A DNA stretch of 21,012 bases. It comes from an uncultured Clostridia bacterium (lineage in GTDB: Bacteria > Bacillota > Clostridia > Christensenellales > Borkfalkiaceae). Both the position numbers and the translations under genes were made by a program. The notes under the pieces were generated by a model. The model did no database searches. It worked only from the letters and a program-made list of their open reading frames with translations, and was not told the DNA's origin. Positions within the stretch are counted from its first letter, which is position 1. Each line of letters begins with the position of its first letter. Shown here piece after piece: positions 1 through 6,869 of the stretch. The DNA is taken from positions 1 to 21,012 of the forward strand of contig CANPYD010000005.1 in assembly GCA_947587775.1 (NCBI GenBank). The letters run 5' to 3'.

Positions 1-690
1 CTTCTCCCCATGTCGCAGCTGCAACAAGAGAAGGAAATTTTCAAGGCAGAAAAGAAAAGGGGGCATTTCCTTCCCGCGGGGCAGACGACGCAGATGATCG
101 TGGGGGCAAGTCCCGAAAAGGACGGTGCGATTCTGAGACTTTCGCAAGGGCTTTACCGCAAAAACGGGCTGAAACGCGTCTATTATTCCGCTTATGTGCC
201 CGTCGTGCACGATTCCCTTCTGCCCGAACTCCCGGGCGGGACGCTCAGGGAACACCGTCTGTATCAGGCGGACTGGCTGCTCCGTTTTTACGGATTCGAC
301 GCCGAAGAGCTCCTGCCCGCGGACGGGGATCTCTCCCTCGAATTCGATCCCAAGTGCGCCTGGGCGCTCGCACATATGGAGCTCTTTCCCGTGGAAGTGA
401 ACCGCGCTCCCCTCGAAGCGCTTCTCCGCGTCCCCGGGATCGGCGCAAGGAGCGCGCAGCGCATTCTCGACGCGCGTCGGTTCACCAAACTCACCTTCGA
501 ACATCTCAAAAAAATGCGCGTCGTCCTGAAACGGGCGCGGCATTTCATCACGGCGAGCGGCAAGTTTTACGGCGCAAACGAAAGGGCGGTGAGAGGGCTT
601 CTCGCCGCCGAAGAATCCAAATCAAACGCGGTGCAGTTGAGTCTGTTTCCGAATGAAGCTGCCCTCTCCGCGCTCACGGGGGAACTGTGA
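1..690 (+). CDS. Putative DNA modification/repair radical SAM protein, C-terminal part (5' end outside window)
   Basis: The reading frame is open to the left edge, so the gene is cut off by the window and the first ATG at 10 is probably internal. The visible 230 residues match, from memory, the C-terminal half of the radical SAM family annotated as 'putative DNA modification/repair radical SAM protein' (TIGR03916). The cues are the phrases PAGQTTQMIVGAS and LKRVYYSAYVPV, followed by a helix-hairpin-helix DNA-binding motif (NRAPLEALLRVPGIGARSA, about residues 131-149 counted from the ATG at 10). The CxxxCxxC iron-sulfur cluster motif would lie upstream and cannot be seen. The stop overlaps the next gene by GTGA. 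Family members are usually next to the protein encoded at 687-1406, as here. The substrate is not established; a role in modifying or repairing DNA bases is inferred from the fold, the HhH motif and the linkage to uracil-DNA-glycosylase-like partners. Confidence 0.85.
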   Translation, partial: LLPMSQLQQEKEIFKAEKKRGHFLPAGQTTQMIVGASPEKDGAILRLSQGLYRKNGLKRVYYSAYVPVVHDSLLPELPGGTLREHRLYQADWLLRFYGFDAEELLPADGDLSLEFDPKCAWALAHMELFPVEVNRAPLEALLRVPGIGARSAQRILDARRFTKLTFEHLKKMRVVLKRARHFITASGKFYGANERAVRGLLAAEESKSNAVQLSLFPNEAALSALTGEL

Positions 691-1406
691 TCTACTTTTA
701 CGACGGAACAAAAGAGGCCTTTCTCACCGCCCTGCTTCTCTCTTACGACGACCCGCTCCCGGTGCTGACTTCGGGGAATTGCCAGCTCGCCCTCGGGCAG
801 CGGACGGTCTTTGTGCGTGCGGATGCGGAAAAGGCAAAAAAAGCGGAGCGGAGGCTCCTCTCGATCGACAAGGACTGCATGCGCGATCTCGATCTTCTCT
901 TACGGAACGGAGAAGCCGACAAGGATACCGTTGCGCTCAACTATTTCCGCATGATCGCAAAGCGGCAATGTCCCGTGCGGGAAATGCTCGGCGAAGACGA
1001 CGTTCTGGGCGCCGAAAACCATATCCGACGGGTGACCTTCGAGATCCACCGTATGAAGGGGTTTCTTCGCTTTATGGAGTGTGCGAGCGGGGCGCTCTAT
1101 GCCCCCATCGTCCCCGACAACGATATCTGCGACCTGCTTGTCCCGCACTTCCGTTCCCGCCTGCCCATGTACTTCTTCGTCATTCACGACGTCAAGCGCA
1201 AAAAGGCGGCGGTCTATGACGGGGAACACACCTTTCTCGCCCCGCTCGGCGAGGCGGAAGTCGTCCTCTCGGCGGACGAGGCGGCATGGCAAGGGCTATG
1301 GAAGGAATACTATGAGAGCGTAAATATCCCCTCGCGCGAACGGCTCAAACAGATGCGCGGCTACATGCCCGTGCGCTATTGGAAGTTCATGCCCGAGAAG
1401 CATTGA
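687..1406 (+). CDS. TIGR03915/DUF4130-type probable DNA metabolism protein
   Basis: This 239-residue protein starts at GTG, in a GTGA overlap with the stop of the radical SAM gene, and a GGGGG-rich stretch just upstream can serve as the ribosome binding site. The opening MIYFYDGTKEAFLTALLLSYDD and the closing PSRERLKQMRGYMPVRYWKFMPE are typical of the family called 'probable DNA metabolism protein' (TIGR03915, DUF4130). That family is defined by its linkage to the radical SAM protein, and in many genomes the two parts are fused to or paired with a uracil-DNA glycosylase-like domain. No UDG domain is visible in this 239-residue version. It is translationally coupled to the radical SAM protein, so the two probably form a complex or a two-step pathway. 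Its 3' end overlaps the convergent ferritin-like gene by 20 bp. The biochemical activity is unknown. Confidence 0.85.
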   Translation: MIYFYDGTKEAFLTALLLSYDDPLPVLTSGNCQLALGQRTVFVRADAEKAKKAERRLLSIDKDCMRDLDLLLRNGEADKDTVALNYFRMIAKRQCPVREMLGEDDVLGAENHIRRVTFEIHRMKGFLRFMECASGALYAPIVPDNDICDLLVPHFRSRLPMYFFVIHDVKRKKAAVYDGEHTFLAPLGEAEVVLSADEAAWQGLWKEYYESVNIPSRERLKQMRGYMPVRYWKFMPEKH

Positions 1407-1872
1407 GCGCTTCGAAACTGTCCGTCAGAAGGCGCAAGTGTTCGTGCTCTTCGGCAAGAATGGAAGAGAGAACCTCGGCGGCGGCGGGGTTTTCGATCTC
1501 GCAGAGCATGGCGGAATAGGACGCGACGGCGTTTTGCTCCTCCTCGATGTCCGCTTTGAGCATTTCTGCGGTCTCCCGCGCGTAATTGACGCAGGACGCC
1601 GAATAATAGGATACGGGATAGGGCGGGCAGGCGGTAAAGACGGGCGAAGCCCCGAGACGGGTGATGAGCGTGCCCACCGTCGTGAGATGGCGCATTTCCT
1701 CCGTCCCGATGCGCATGAGAAGTTCGGCGAGCCGTCCCTCTCCCCGCCCGCTGAGCACGATCGACTGATAGACATATTGAAGCACCGAAGTGAGCTCCCC
1801 TTCCCTTCCCGCATATGCCTTGGAGACGATGCGGAGCGTGCGCACGTCCTCCCCGACGCTTTGAAGAAGCAT
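1387..1872 (-). CDS. Ferritin-like di-iron domain protein
   Basis: The 161-residue protein is built like a four-helix ferritin/rubrerythrin domain. The expected metal ligands are in order: E26 in GELTSVLQ (helix 1), E59xxH62 in TEEMRHL (helix 2), the acidic run E110-E112 in EEEQNAV (helix 3) and E142xxH145 in AEEHEHL (helix 4). There is no rubredoxin-like CxxC tail, so it is not a classical rubrerythrin. A role in iron storage, peroxide reduction or manganese-catalase-like chemistry is possible; the family alone does not decide. The start is supported by an AGAGGGGG ribosome binding site 7-8 bases upstream. It converges on the DUF4130 gene, and the last 20 bp of both genes overlap. No clear promoter was seen between 1873 and 1990. 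Confidence 0.8.
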   Translation of the reverse strand: MLLQSVGEDVRTLRIVSKAYAGREGELTSVLQYVYQSIVLSGRGEGRLAELLMRIGTEEMRHLTTVGTLITRLGASPVFTACPPYPVSYYSASCVNYARETAEMLKADIEEEQNAVASYSAMLCEIENPAAAEVLSSILAEEHEHLRLLTDSFEALNASRA

Positions 1873-1990
1873 TCTGTTTCCCCCTCTTTTTTATCAAAGT
1901 ATGCGGCAGGGGGCACAGGGTGTGACAGACGTTATTTTCTCCCCTTCCACGGAAAAAGGCGCCACCATGTCCGAAAGGCACCCGCCAAAA

Positions 1991-2082
1991 ACCCCTCAGT
2001 CACCTGCGGTGACAGCTCCCCTATAAGGGGAGCCAAGAGGACGGGGCAAGGGCGCGACAGCTCCCCTATGAGGGGAGCCGAG
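1991..2082. repeat. Two tandem copies of a hairpin repeat (CTCAGTCAC...GTGACAGCTCCCCT...AGGGGAGCC)
   Basis: Copy 1 (1991-2034) has two adjacent hairpins: GTCAC 1999-2003 with GTGAC 2009-2013, and GCTCCCCT 2015-2022 with AGGGGAGC 2026-2033. Copy 2 (about 2052-2082) keeps only the second hairpin (2060-2067 with 2071-2078). Copy 2 extends into the 3' end of the putative anti-sigma gene and contains its stop codon. The same family recurs at about 10937-11048, 11213-11262, 12391-12425, 16399-16452, 17833-18084 and 20816-20895. Confidence 0.8.
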
Positions 2083-2983
2083 ATCCGCTGCTGCGATCAT
2101 ATTCGGCGAGGAGCTCGTCATACTTCCCCCGTGTGATCTCGCCCGCATTCAGCATATAATCCAGATAGGCGCGAAAGGCGGAGTCCGCGGACAAATGGCT
2201 GTAAAACACTCTCCCCGCATGCTTCCCCTCGCCCGGGCGGTAGCCGTAGAATCCGCAGACCGATTCGAGGCCGTTGTCGGTTTTGAAGTGCAGCTTCGCA
2301 AAGAACTGCTCGCCGCCGCCGACCGTTTGCCCCGCGCCGCCGACTTTGATCTCAACCTGATAAGTGTACTCCGTCCACGGGATGGTTTCGCCGTCCTTCT
2401 CCATGAAAAAACCCGCCGTATTCGGCTTTGCGGAAATACGCTTTACGGAGACGAACTCAAACCCGCTCTCCTCTTCCGCGACATCCGTGATCTCATGTCC
2501 CGTAACCACTTTACAGATGAGCGCGACCGGCTCCTCTGCGCCGTAAAAAACATGATACATGCCGCGGAAGCCGCCCACAATGCCGTCCGGGGAATACGGA
2601 CAGGGCTCGATGTCTTCCCCGAGATCGACCCAACCCTCGTTCGGCGGTTCGGCCTGACCTTCATTGCCGCCCCCGCTTTGGTTCCCACCGCTCGGATTTT
2701 TGTCGCTGCCCTGATTGTCGCCCCCTTCGTTTCCGCCGAAAGACTCGGGAAGTTCGCTCTCGCTGTCCGCGCCCGCCATGTTGCGGTCTTCCCCCGTGAG
2801 AAGGACGGCCGTCGGTACAGCCACGGCGCAGACGAGGACAACGGAGAGCCCGACGGCGAGCACTCTCTTCCATATCAAAGAGCGTCTCTGCCGCGCGGCA
2901 AGGCGCTGTACAATGGACGCACAGACCCGATTTTTTCCCTCTTCGCCGAGGGATTCCCGTTCCACTTCTTCCCGATACTTCAT
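2066..2983 (-). CDS. Putative membrane-anchored anti-sigma factor
   Basis: The gene starts in an ATGA overlap with the stop of the ECF sigma gene, which is the usual arrangement for a sigma/anti-sigma pair. The 305-residue product has a short charged cytosolic part (1-36), one transmembrane segment (about 41-62, VLAVGLSVVLVCAVAVPTAV), a Gly/Asn/Ser-rich linker (about 83-112) and an extracytoplasmic region of about 190 residues with no fold I recognise. No zinc-binding HxxxCxxC anti-sigma motif is visible in the N-terminal part, so assignment as an anti-sigma factor rests on position and topology. The last four codons (RLPS) and the stop lie inside a dispersed hairpin repeat, so the native C-terminus may have been altered by repeat insertion. 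Alternative: a membrane protein controlled by the sigma factor rather than an inhibitor of it. Confidence 0.65.
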   Translation of the reverse strand: MKYREEVERESLGEEGKNRVCASIVQRLAARQRRSLIWKRVLAVGLSVVLVCAVAVPTAVLLTGEDRNMAGADSESELPESFGGNEGGDNQGSDKNPSGGNQSGGGNEGQAEPPNEGWVDLGEDIEPCPYSPDGIVGGFRGMYHVFYGAEEPVALICKVVTGHEITDVAEEESGFEFVSVKRISAKPNTAGFFMEKDGETIPWTEYTYQVEIKVGGAGQTVGGGEQFFAKLHFKTDNGLESVCGFYGYRPGEGKHAGRVFYSHLSADSAFRAYLDYMLNAGEITRGKYDELLAEYDRSSGSRLPS

Positions 2984-3435
2984 GGATCCTTCTCCAAAAT
3001 CTCCCTGAGCTTTTTCTTTGCCCGCTCGAGGCGTTTCCTCACCGCGCCGTCGCTCATTTTGACGAGCTTCCCGATCTCCTTCGAACTGTACCCCTCATAC
3101 CAATAGAGATAGACGAGCTCCCTGTCGAGGGCGGAGAGCTCTTTCAGCTCTTCCGAAAGGGACACGCTCTCCGATGTTTTGTCGGGCAAGTCCGATTCGA
3201 GCGGCCTCTGCCGTTTGCGCTTACGCAAAATATCGAGGCTCTTATTGACCGTGACCCTGAGAAGCCACGCCTTCTGCCTTTTTTCGGGGATATCCCGCAG
3301 AAAAAGGGCGAGCAGAACCTCCTGCACGACGTCCTCCGCATCAAAGGAGTCTTTGAGGTAGTGCAGGGCCAGACGGTAGATCATATCGCCGTAAAGTTCC
3401 ACGGCTTGGCGTATCGCTTCGCTGTTTTTTTCCAT
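2980..3435 (-). CDS. RNA polymerase sigma factor, ECF (sigma-70 family)
   Basis: The 151-residue length is typical of ECF sigma factors, which contain only regions 2 and 4. Region 2 runs from about residue 9 (AVELYGDMIYRLALHYL) through DAEDVVQEVLLALF and the promoter-melting/-10 recognition part (KRQKAWLLRVTVNKSLDILRKRKR). Region 4 is a helix-turn-helix (LDRELVYLYWYEGYSSKEIGKLVKMSDGAVRKRLERAKKKL, about 103-144) expected to contact the -35 element. It is coupled by ATGA to the membrane protein at 2066-2983, suggesting a signal-responsive pair. The start ATG at 3435 leaves region 2 intact; the next Met (residue 17) would cut into it. The ribosome binding site is weak. A possible ECF-type promoter lies directly upstream. 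Confidence 0.93.
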   Translation of the reverse strand: MEKNSEAIRQAVELYGDMIYRLALHYLKDSFDAEDVVQEVLLALFLRDIPEKRQKAWLLRVTVNKSLDILRKRKRQRPLESDLPDKTSESVSLSEELKELSALDRELVYLYWYEGYSSKEIGKLVKMSDGAVRKRLERAKKKLREILEKDP

Positions 3436-3439
3436 TCCG

Positions 3440-3467
3440 TAACCGATTACATCTTAAAAACGTTTCA
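3440..3467 (-). promoter_or_regulatory. Candidate ECF-type promoter of the sigma gene
   Basis: On the minus strand TGAAAC (3462-3467) is followed after 16 bases by CGGTTA (3440-3445). TGAAAC is the classic -35 of many ECF sigma factors, and 16-17 bases is their usual spacer. Transcription would start very close to the ATG at 3435, giving an almost leaderless message, which lowers confidence. Confidence 0.3.
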
Positions 3468-3484
3468 GAAAACCCTTTTGTGAC

Positions 3485-3523
3485 AAAAAGAGGGGGCAAA
3501 TCAATGATTTGCCCCCTCTTTTT
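3485..3523 (-). terminator. Strong intrinsic terminator after the small cysteine protein gene
   Basis: A perfect inverted repeat: arms of 19 bases (3485-3503 and 3505-3523) with a GAGGGGGCAAATCA core flanked by A5 and T5. It lies 4 bases past the stop of the small gene at 3528 and should end transcription from uppP. The flanking A and T runs make it potentially bidirectional. Confidence 0.85.
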
Positions 3524-3527
3524 GAGT

Positions 3528-3680
3528 TCAGTTTTCGAATTCGTAATGGCAGCCGCTCTGCTGTGTGGGGGGCATTGTTTCGCCCTCGCCGACATAGATC
3601 TTCCCGACCGTCTTACCGTCCCGATCGACAACTTTGTACGCGCCCGTCTTGGGGCAAACGTCGCCGCAGTTCAGTCTCAT
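3528..3680 (-). CDS. Small 50-residue conserved cysteine-containing protein (YjzC-like)
   Basis: The ORF reads from ATG at 3680 to TGA at 3528 and encodes 50 residues, beginning MRLNCGDVCPKTGAYKVV and ending PPTQQSGCHYEFEN. A textbook ribosome binding site (GGAGGTG, 7 bases before the ATG) and a strong terminator 4 bases after the stop argue that it is real. It has three cysteines (C5, C9, C44) and one histidine (H45), which could form a small metal site or zinc-ribbon-like knuckle. The pattern G..CP.TG.Y.VV...G...G.I.V..GE..PPT...GCHYE resembles small YjzC-type proteins of Firmicutes (from memory, not checked). It follows uppP by 42 bases and is probably co-transcribed with it. An 8-bp inverted repeat (3674-3681 with 3703-3710) pairs the start codon region with upstream leader, placing the ribosome binding site in the loop. 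Function unknown. Confidence 0.8.
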   Translation of the reverse strand: MRLNCGDVCPKTGAYKVVDRDGKTVGKIYVGEGETMPPTQQSGCHYEFEN

Positions 3681-3710
3681 ATCGTTTCACCTCCGTGTTC
3701 AGTATGAGAC
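3674..3710 (-). promoter_or_regulatory. Hairpin around the start codon of the small cysteine protein gene
   Basis: In the minus-strand RNA, GUCUCAUA (complement of 3703-3710) can pair with UAUGAGAC (complement of 3674-3681), which contains the AUG. The 21-base loop holds the GGAGGTG ribosome binding site. This could modulate translation of the small gene. Confidence 0.4.
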
Positions 3711-3722
3711 GATCTTCCCGTT

Positions 3723-4553
3723 TTATGCGACGATGCCGAGCACGTCCAGCCAGATACAAGTCATGGACAGGAGAATGAGGTAGAGCGAAAACCATTTATA
3801 ATTTGCTTTGCCGATGATCTTCAACATGACTTTGATGGCGAAAAACCCGAACATGGCGGCAAAAACGACGCCGATCGCAACGCCGAGCACCGTTTTCAGG
3901 ACGCCGTTCGCCCCGTCCGCAAACTGCGGCTCGCGGATAAACCCGAGCAGTTCCACCGCGACGCTCCCCAGGATGATGGGGATACTCATGAGGAAGGAAA
4001 ACTTTGCCACGTCCTCCGTTTTCGCGCCGCTGAGCGTCCCCGCGACGATCGTGGAGCCGCTCCGCGAGACGCCCGGAAGAAGCGCGACCGCCTGCAACAG
4101 CCCCATCGGAACCGCATTCCGCCAGCCGAAGGGATAGACCTTCTTTCTGCGCTTTGCGACGATCTCGCACACGAGCAGCATAAGCGCGGTCGCCGAAAAA
4201 CAGACTGCAAGATATAAAAGCGCGCGGCCGCCCTTGAAGAGCGCGTCGATCTGATCGTCAAAGAGAACGCCGACGAGCCCCGCGGGAATCGTCGCTACAA
4301 TGAGAAGAAGGAGCGGCGTGAAAGGCTTTCTGAAGAGCGCAAGAATATCTTTCCGAAAGACGAAAACGACGGCGAGAAGGGTCCCGAGGTGGAGCATGAC
4401 GTTGACAAAGGTCATTCCGCCGCCCGCGATGTCGTACCCCATCACCTTCTGCAGGAACACAAGATGTCCGCTTGAAGAAACGGGCAGGAACTCTGTGAGT
4501 CCCTGCACCGTGCCAAGTACGATAGATTGCCAAATGATCGTAAAAATTTCCAT
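3723..4553 (-). CDS. uppP: Undecaprenyl-diphosphatase UppP (BacA family)
   Basis: The 276-residue, highly hydrophobic protein is the normal length for UppP/BacA, the integral membrane phosphatase that converts undecaprenyl diphosphate to undecaprenyl phosphate so the lipid carrier can be reused in peptidoglycan synthesis. Both signature segments are present: GLTEFLPVSSSGHL (residues 18-31, with E21 and H30) and PGVSRSGSTI (160-169, with R164). Loss or overexpression of this family affects bacitracin sensitivity. The start ATG at 4553 lies 12 bases after the stop of the upstream lipoprotein gene with no obvious ribosome binding site, so translation may be coupled and transcription probably comes from the promoter at 6814-6842. 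The small cysteine gene follows 42 bases downstream. Confidence 0.96.
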   Translation of the reverse strand: MEIFTIIWQSIVLGTVQGLTEFLPVSSSGHLVFLQKVMGYDIAGGGMTFVNVMLHLGTLLAVVFVFRKDILALFRKPFTPLLLLIVATIPAGLVGVLFDDQIDALFKGGRALLYLAVCFSATALMLLVCEIVAKRRKKVYPFGWRNAVPMGLLQAVALLPGVSRSGSTIVAGTLSGAKTEDVAKFSFLMSIPIILGSVAVELLGFIREPQFADGANGVLKTVLGVAIGVVFAAMFGFFAIKVMLKIIGKANYKWFSLYLILLSMTCIWLDVLGIVA

Positions 4554-4565
4554 AGAGCGGAAAAA

Positions 4566-6746
4566 TCAGGATTGCAAGTCGAGATTGGAAAGATCTTCGT
4601 AGCGATCCTCGTAAACCGTTACGCTGTTCTTCGAGAACTTGTTGATAATGTCGGACTGCCTGTTCTGCGAATAGGTCGCAGCCGCGGCGGATTTCTGTGC
4701 CTCATAGAAGAGGTAAGAGAAGGTCCCTTCCGTTTTGACGTCGTCCTGATTGAAAGAGAACGGCGTGGGGATCCCGCCCTCGGGAGTATTTGCAAAGAGA
4801 TCTTCCGAGAAGGAGAAGGTGCAATAGATGATGTGCCAGCCGTAATCGGAGGGAACAACGATGTAGTGCCCTGCGCCCTTCTTGCAGACCTCGTGCGCCG
4901 CATACTCGAATTCGCCGACAAAGTTTGTCTTGCCCGCCGAGACCGCATAGCCGAGATAGGTGTTGAGACCCGCCGTATCCGTATTATATGCGAAGGAGAG
5001 TTCGTTAATGACGGAGAGCGCCTTGTTTTCGGGAGAACCTTCGAGGAAGAGATGGTTCGCGTCAAAGCCGCCATCGAAGTTCACGCTGCCCTCGTAATAG
5101 ACGAACGAGCTGTAATCCACTTCGGAAGTGAGCTCATCCCCCTCTTTCACATAGTAATCCTCGACGGGCTTCGTGTAATATGCCTTGTCTCCCTTATGAT
5201 TTTCGGAACCGGGAACGGCAGAACCCGCGCCGAGAACGTCGTTGAGATACCCTTCCATCTCGTCGATAAATCCGTCAATGGAGATCGGGTTGGGCGTGAG
5301 TTTGTAGGAAGTGTGACCGTCCTCTTCCTCCGTCGCTTCGACTTTGCCGTTGTAGGTATATTTCCCGTAGTAATTCTTGAGCGCGTCGTAACGGGTGCTT
5401 TCGTCCTCTTTTTCGGAGAAGGAATCTTTGAAGAAGAGATACTTTCTGTCGCCCGCCGTGCCCTTGTAGGCGTCTGTAACTTCCGAAGCGTCGTAGGAAT
5501 AATCTTCCTCGCTCGTGAACCATGTGCCGCGCTGATCGGTTGCGCGCAGGCGGTAGAGAATGCTTGCACGCCAGCCGTACTTATTGCCGTAATCGTCGTC
5601 CTTGTCCTGCGAGATCTCGTCGAGCGCCTGCTGATCCTGCGCCGAGAAGGGAAGAAGGATGTTGATGACGAAGCCGTAGCCCGCCTCGGGCGCCGTGAGC
5701 ACAAAGGAAGTATCGGACATGCCGTCGAGGCCGTCGTCCACGGAGATGGACTCCTTTTTGAAGCCTTCGCTCTGGTTGGAGAGCGTCTCGTTGAATCTCT
5801 CTTCCACCCACGCGGGATCGATATTCTTGCTCTCGTCCTCTTCGAACGCGTCCGCGAGTTTGTTGATGAGGGCGGTCTCGTAGGAAGATTTCAATTCGCG
5901 CTTGAAGTAGCTGAGCTCTTCGACCTTCGTCGTATCCTCATCGGGATCGAGGAGCCCGCTCGAACGGACGTTGGTGAGGAAGGTCGCATACGCCTGCCTG
6001 CGGGTGTAAGCGGTGGAGCCGTCCAGCTTTTCGTAGCTGCCCACGGCGTTTTCCGTACCCGTATAGATCTCATAGCTCTCGGGGACGTAGTCCTCGTTCT
6101 CCGTGCCGACGCCCGTAGGGGTCGTGCGGACGGTTTCGCTGTGATCGTGCTCGTCCTCGTAATCGATGATGCCCTCTTCGATGGAGTCGAGAGAACTGTT
6201 GAAAGAGACGCGGAGACCGTACTCTGCCTTCGTTTCCTCTTCTTCGGTGAGGAAATAGCGAAGTCCCGCGAGCGTTTTCTCCATTTCGTCCGACGCAGAC
6301 GCCAGCTCCGCCCGATAGCCAGCAATGGTATAGCGCTCGGGTTTGCCCTCTTCCGAATAGAGATAATCCCCGTTCTCATCCGTTTGGGTGAGAAGGAAGA
6401 GCTTCGCATACTGGACGTACACCTGACGGTTGACAAGACTGTCTTTGATCGCATCAAACGTGTCGCGGTACGTCCAACCGTAAGAATTCATGACGGAAGA
6501 ACCGCTCGAGACGAAACTTGCGACCATATCCCGCTTATAGATGGGCTCGTCCGAGAAAATTTCCTGATACCCGGTGTACGATGTATTCTTCTGGAACTCA
6601 TCGCTCTTCGAGATGTTGACTTCGGCAATGACCTGCTCGTAATCCTTTTTGGCGTCCGTCGTCACAAGGTCGCACCCTGCGAGGAGTCCGCACGCCATCA
6701 CTGAGGCGACGGAGAGGGCAATAGCCGCTTTTGCTTTTTGCTTCAT
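4566..6746 (-). CDS. PrsA/SurA-like foldase lipoprotein (putative peptidyl-prolyl isomerase)
   Basis: The 726-residue protein has a lipoprotein signal peptide: KQK charge, hydrophobic stretch and the lipobox LLAGC (C25), so it should be tethered outside the membrane. After the signal comes a helical segment resembling the SurA/PrsA N-terminal chaperone domain (about residues 60-120, KDSLVNRQVYVQYAKLFLL). The C-terminal half contains GHYIVVPSDYGWHIIYCTF (about 626-645), which resembles the closing strand of parvulin-type PPIC domains. The protein is much larger than PrsA (about 300 aa), with long acidic inserts rich in D, E, S and Y. It probably helps secreted proteins fold; whether the isomerase site is active cannot be judged. 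It lies after mfd but has its own promoter and a GGAG ribosome binding site 8 bases before the ATG. uppP follows 12 bases after its stop. Confidence 0.75.
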   Translation of the reverse strand: MKQKAKAAIALSVASVMACGLLAGCDLVTTDAKKDYEQVIAEVNISKSDEFQKNTSYTGYQEIFSDEPIYKRDMVASFVSSGSSVMNSYGWTYRDTFDAIKDSLVNRQVYVQYAKLFLLTQTDENGDYLYSEEGKPERYTIAGYRAELASASDEMEKTLAGLRYFLTEEEETKAEYGLRVSFNSSLDSIEEGIIDYEDEHDHSETVRTTPTGVGTENEDYVPESYEIYTGTENAVGSYEKLDGSTAYTRRQAYATFLTNVRSSGLLDPDEDTTKVEELSYFKRELKSSYETALINKLADAFEEDESKNIDPAWVEERFNETLSNQSEGFKKESISVDDGLDGMSDTSFVLTAPEAGYGFVINILLPFSAQDQQALDEISQDKDDDYGNKYGWRASILYRLRATDQRGTWFTSEEDYSYDASEVTDAYKGTAGDRKYLFFKDSFSEKEDESTRYDALKNYYGKYTYNGKVEATEEEDGHTSYKLTPNPISIDGFIDEMEGYLNDVLGAGSAVPGSENHKGDKAYYTKPVEDYYVKEGDELTSEVDYSSFVYYEGSVNFDGGFDANHLFLEGSPENKALSVINELSFAYNTDTAGLNTYLGYAVSAGKTNFVGEFEYAAHEVCKKGAGHYIVVPSDYGWHIIYCTFSFSEDLFANTPEGGIPTPFSFNQDDVKTEGTFSYLFYEAQKSAAAATYSQNRQSDIINKFSKNSVTVYEDRYEDLSNLDLQS

Positions 6747-6813
6747 AGTAAACGCTCCGAATTAACCTTATTATTCGCACCGCGGGGATCCCCCACGATT
6801 TCAATCGTCCTCT

Positions 6814-6842
6814 ATTATAACCTATTTCTCGAAAATGTGCAA
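6814..6842 (-). promoter_or_regulatory. Housekeeping-type promoter of the PrsA-like lipoprotein - uppP operon
   Basis: On the minus strand TTGCAC (6837-6842), a 17-base spacer and a perfect TATAAT (6814-6819). The predicted start is near 6807, giving a leader of about 60 bases. The leader region contains CGATT..AATCG (6797-6808) and the palindrome GGGGATCCCC (6784-6793), which might be operator or leader structures. Confidence 0.8.
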
Positions 6843-6869
6843 TTCTTTTTCGTGAAAAACCTGGAAAAA

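Noticed and set aside
4527..6704. A 725-codon open frame on the + strand, antisense to the PrsA-like lipoprotein gene
   Set aside because: The product has a biased V/R/E/F-rich composition without motifs, no ribosome binding site, and mirrors the codon usage of the real minus-strand gene. The minus-strand frame has a signal peptide, lipobox, promoter and ribosome binding site.
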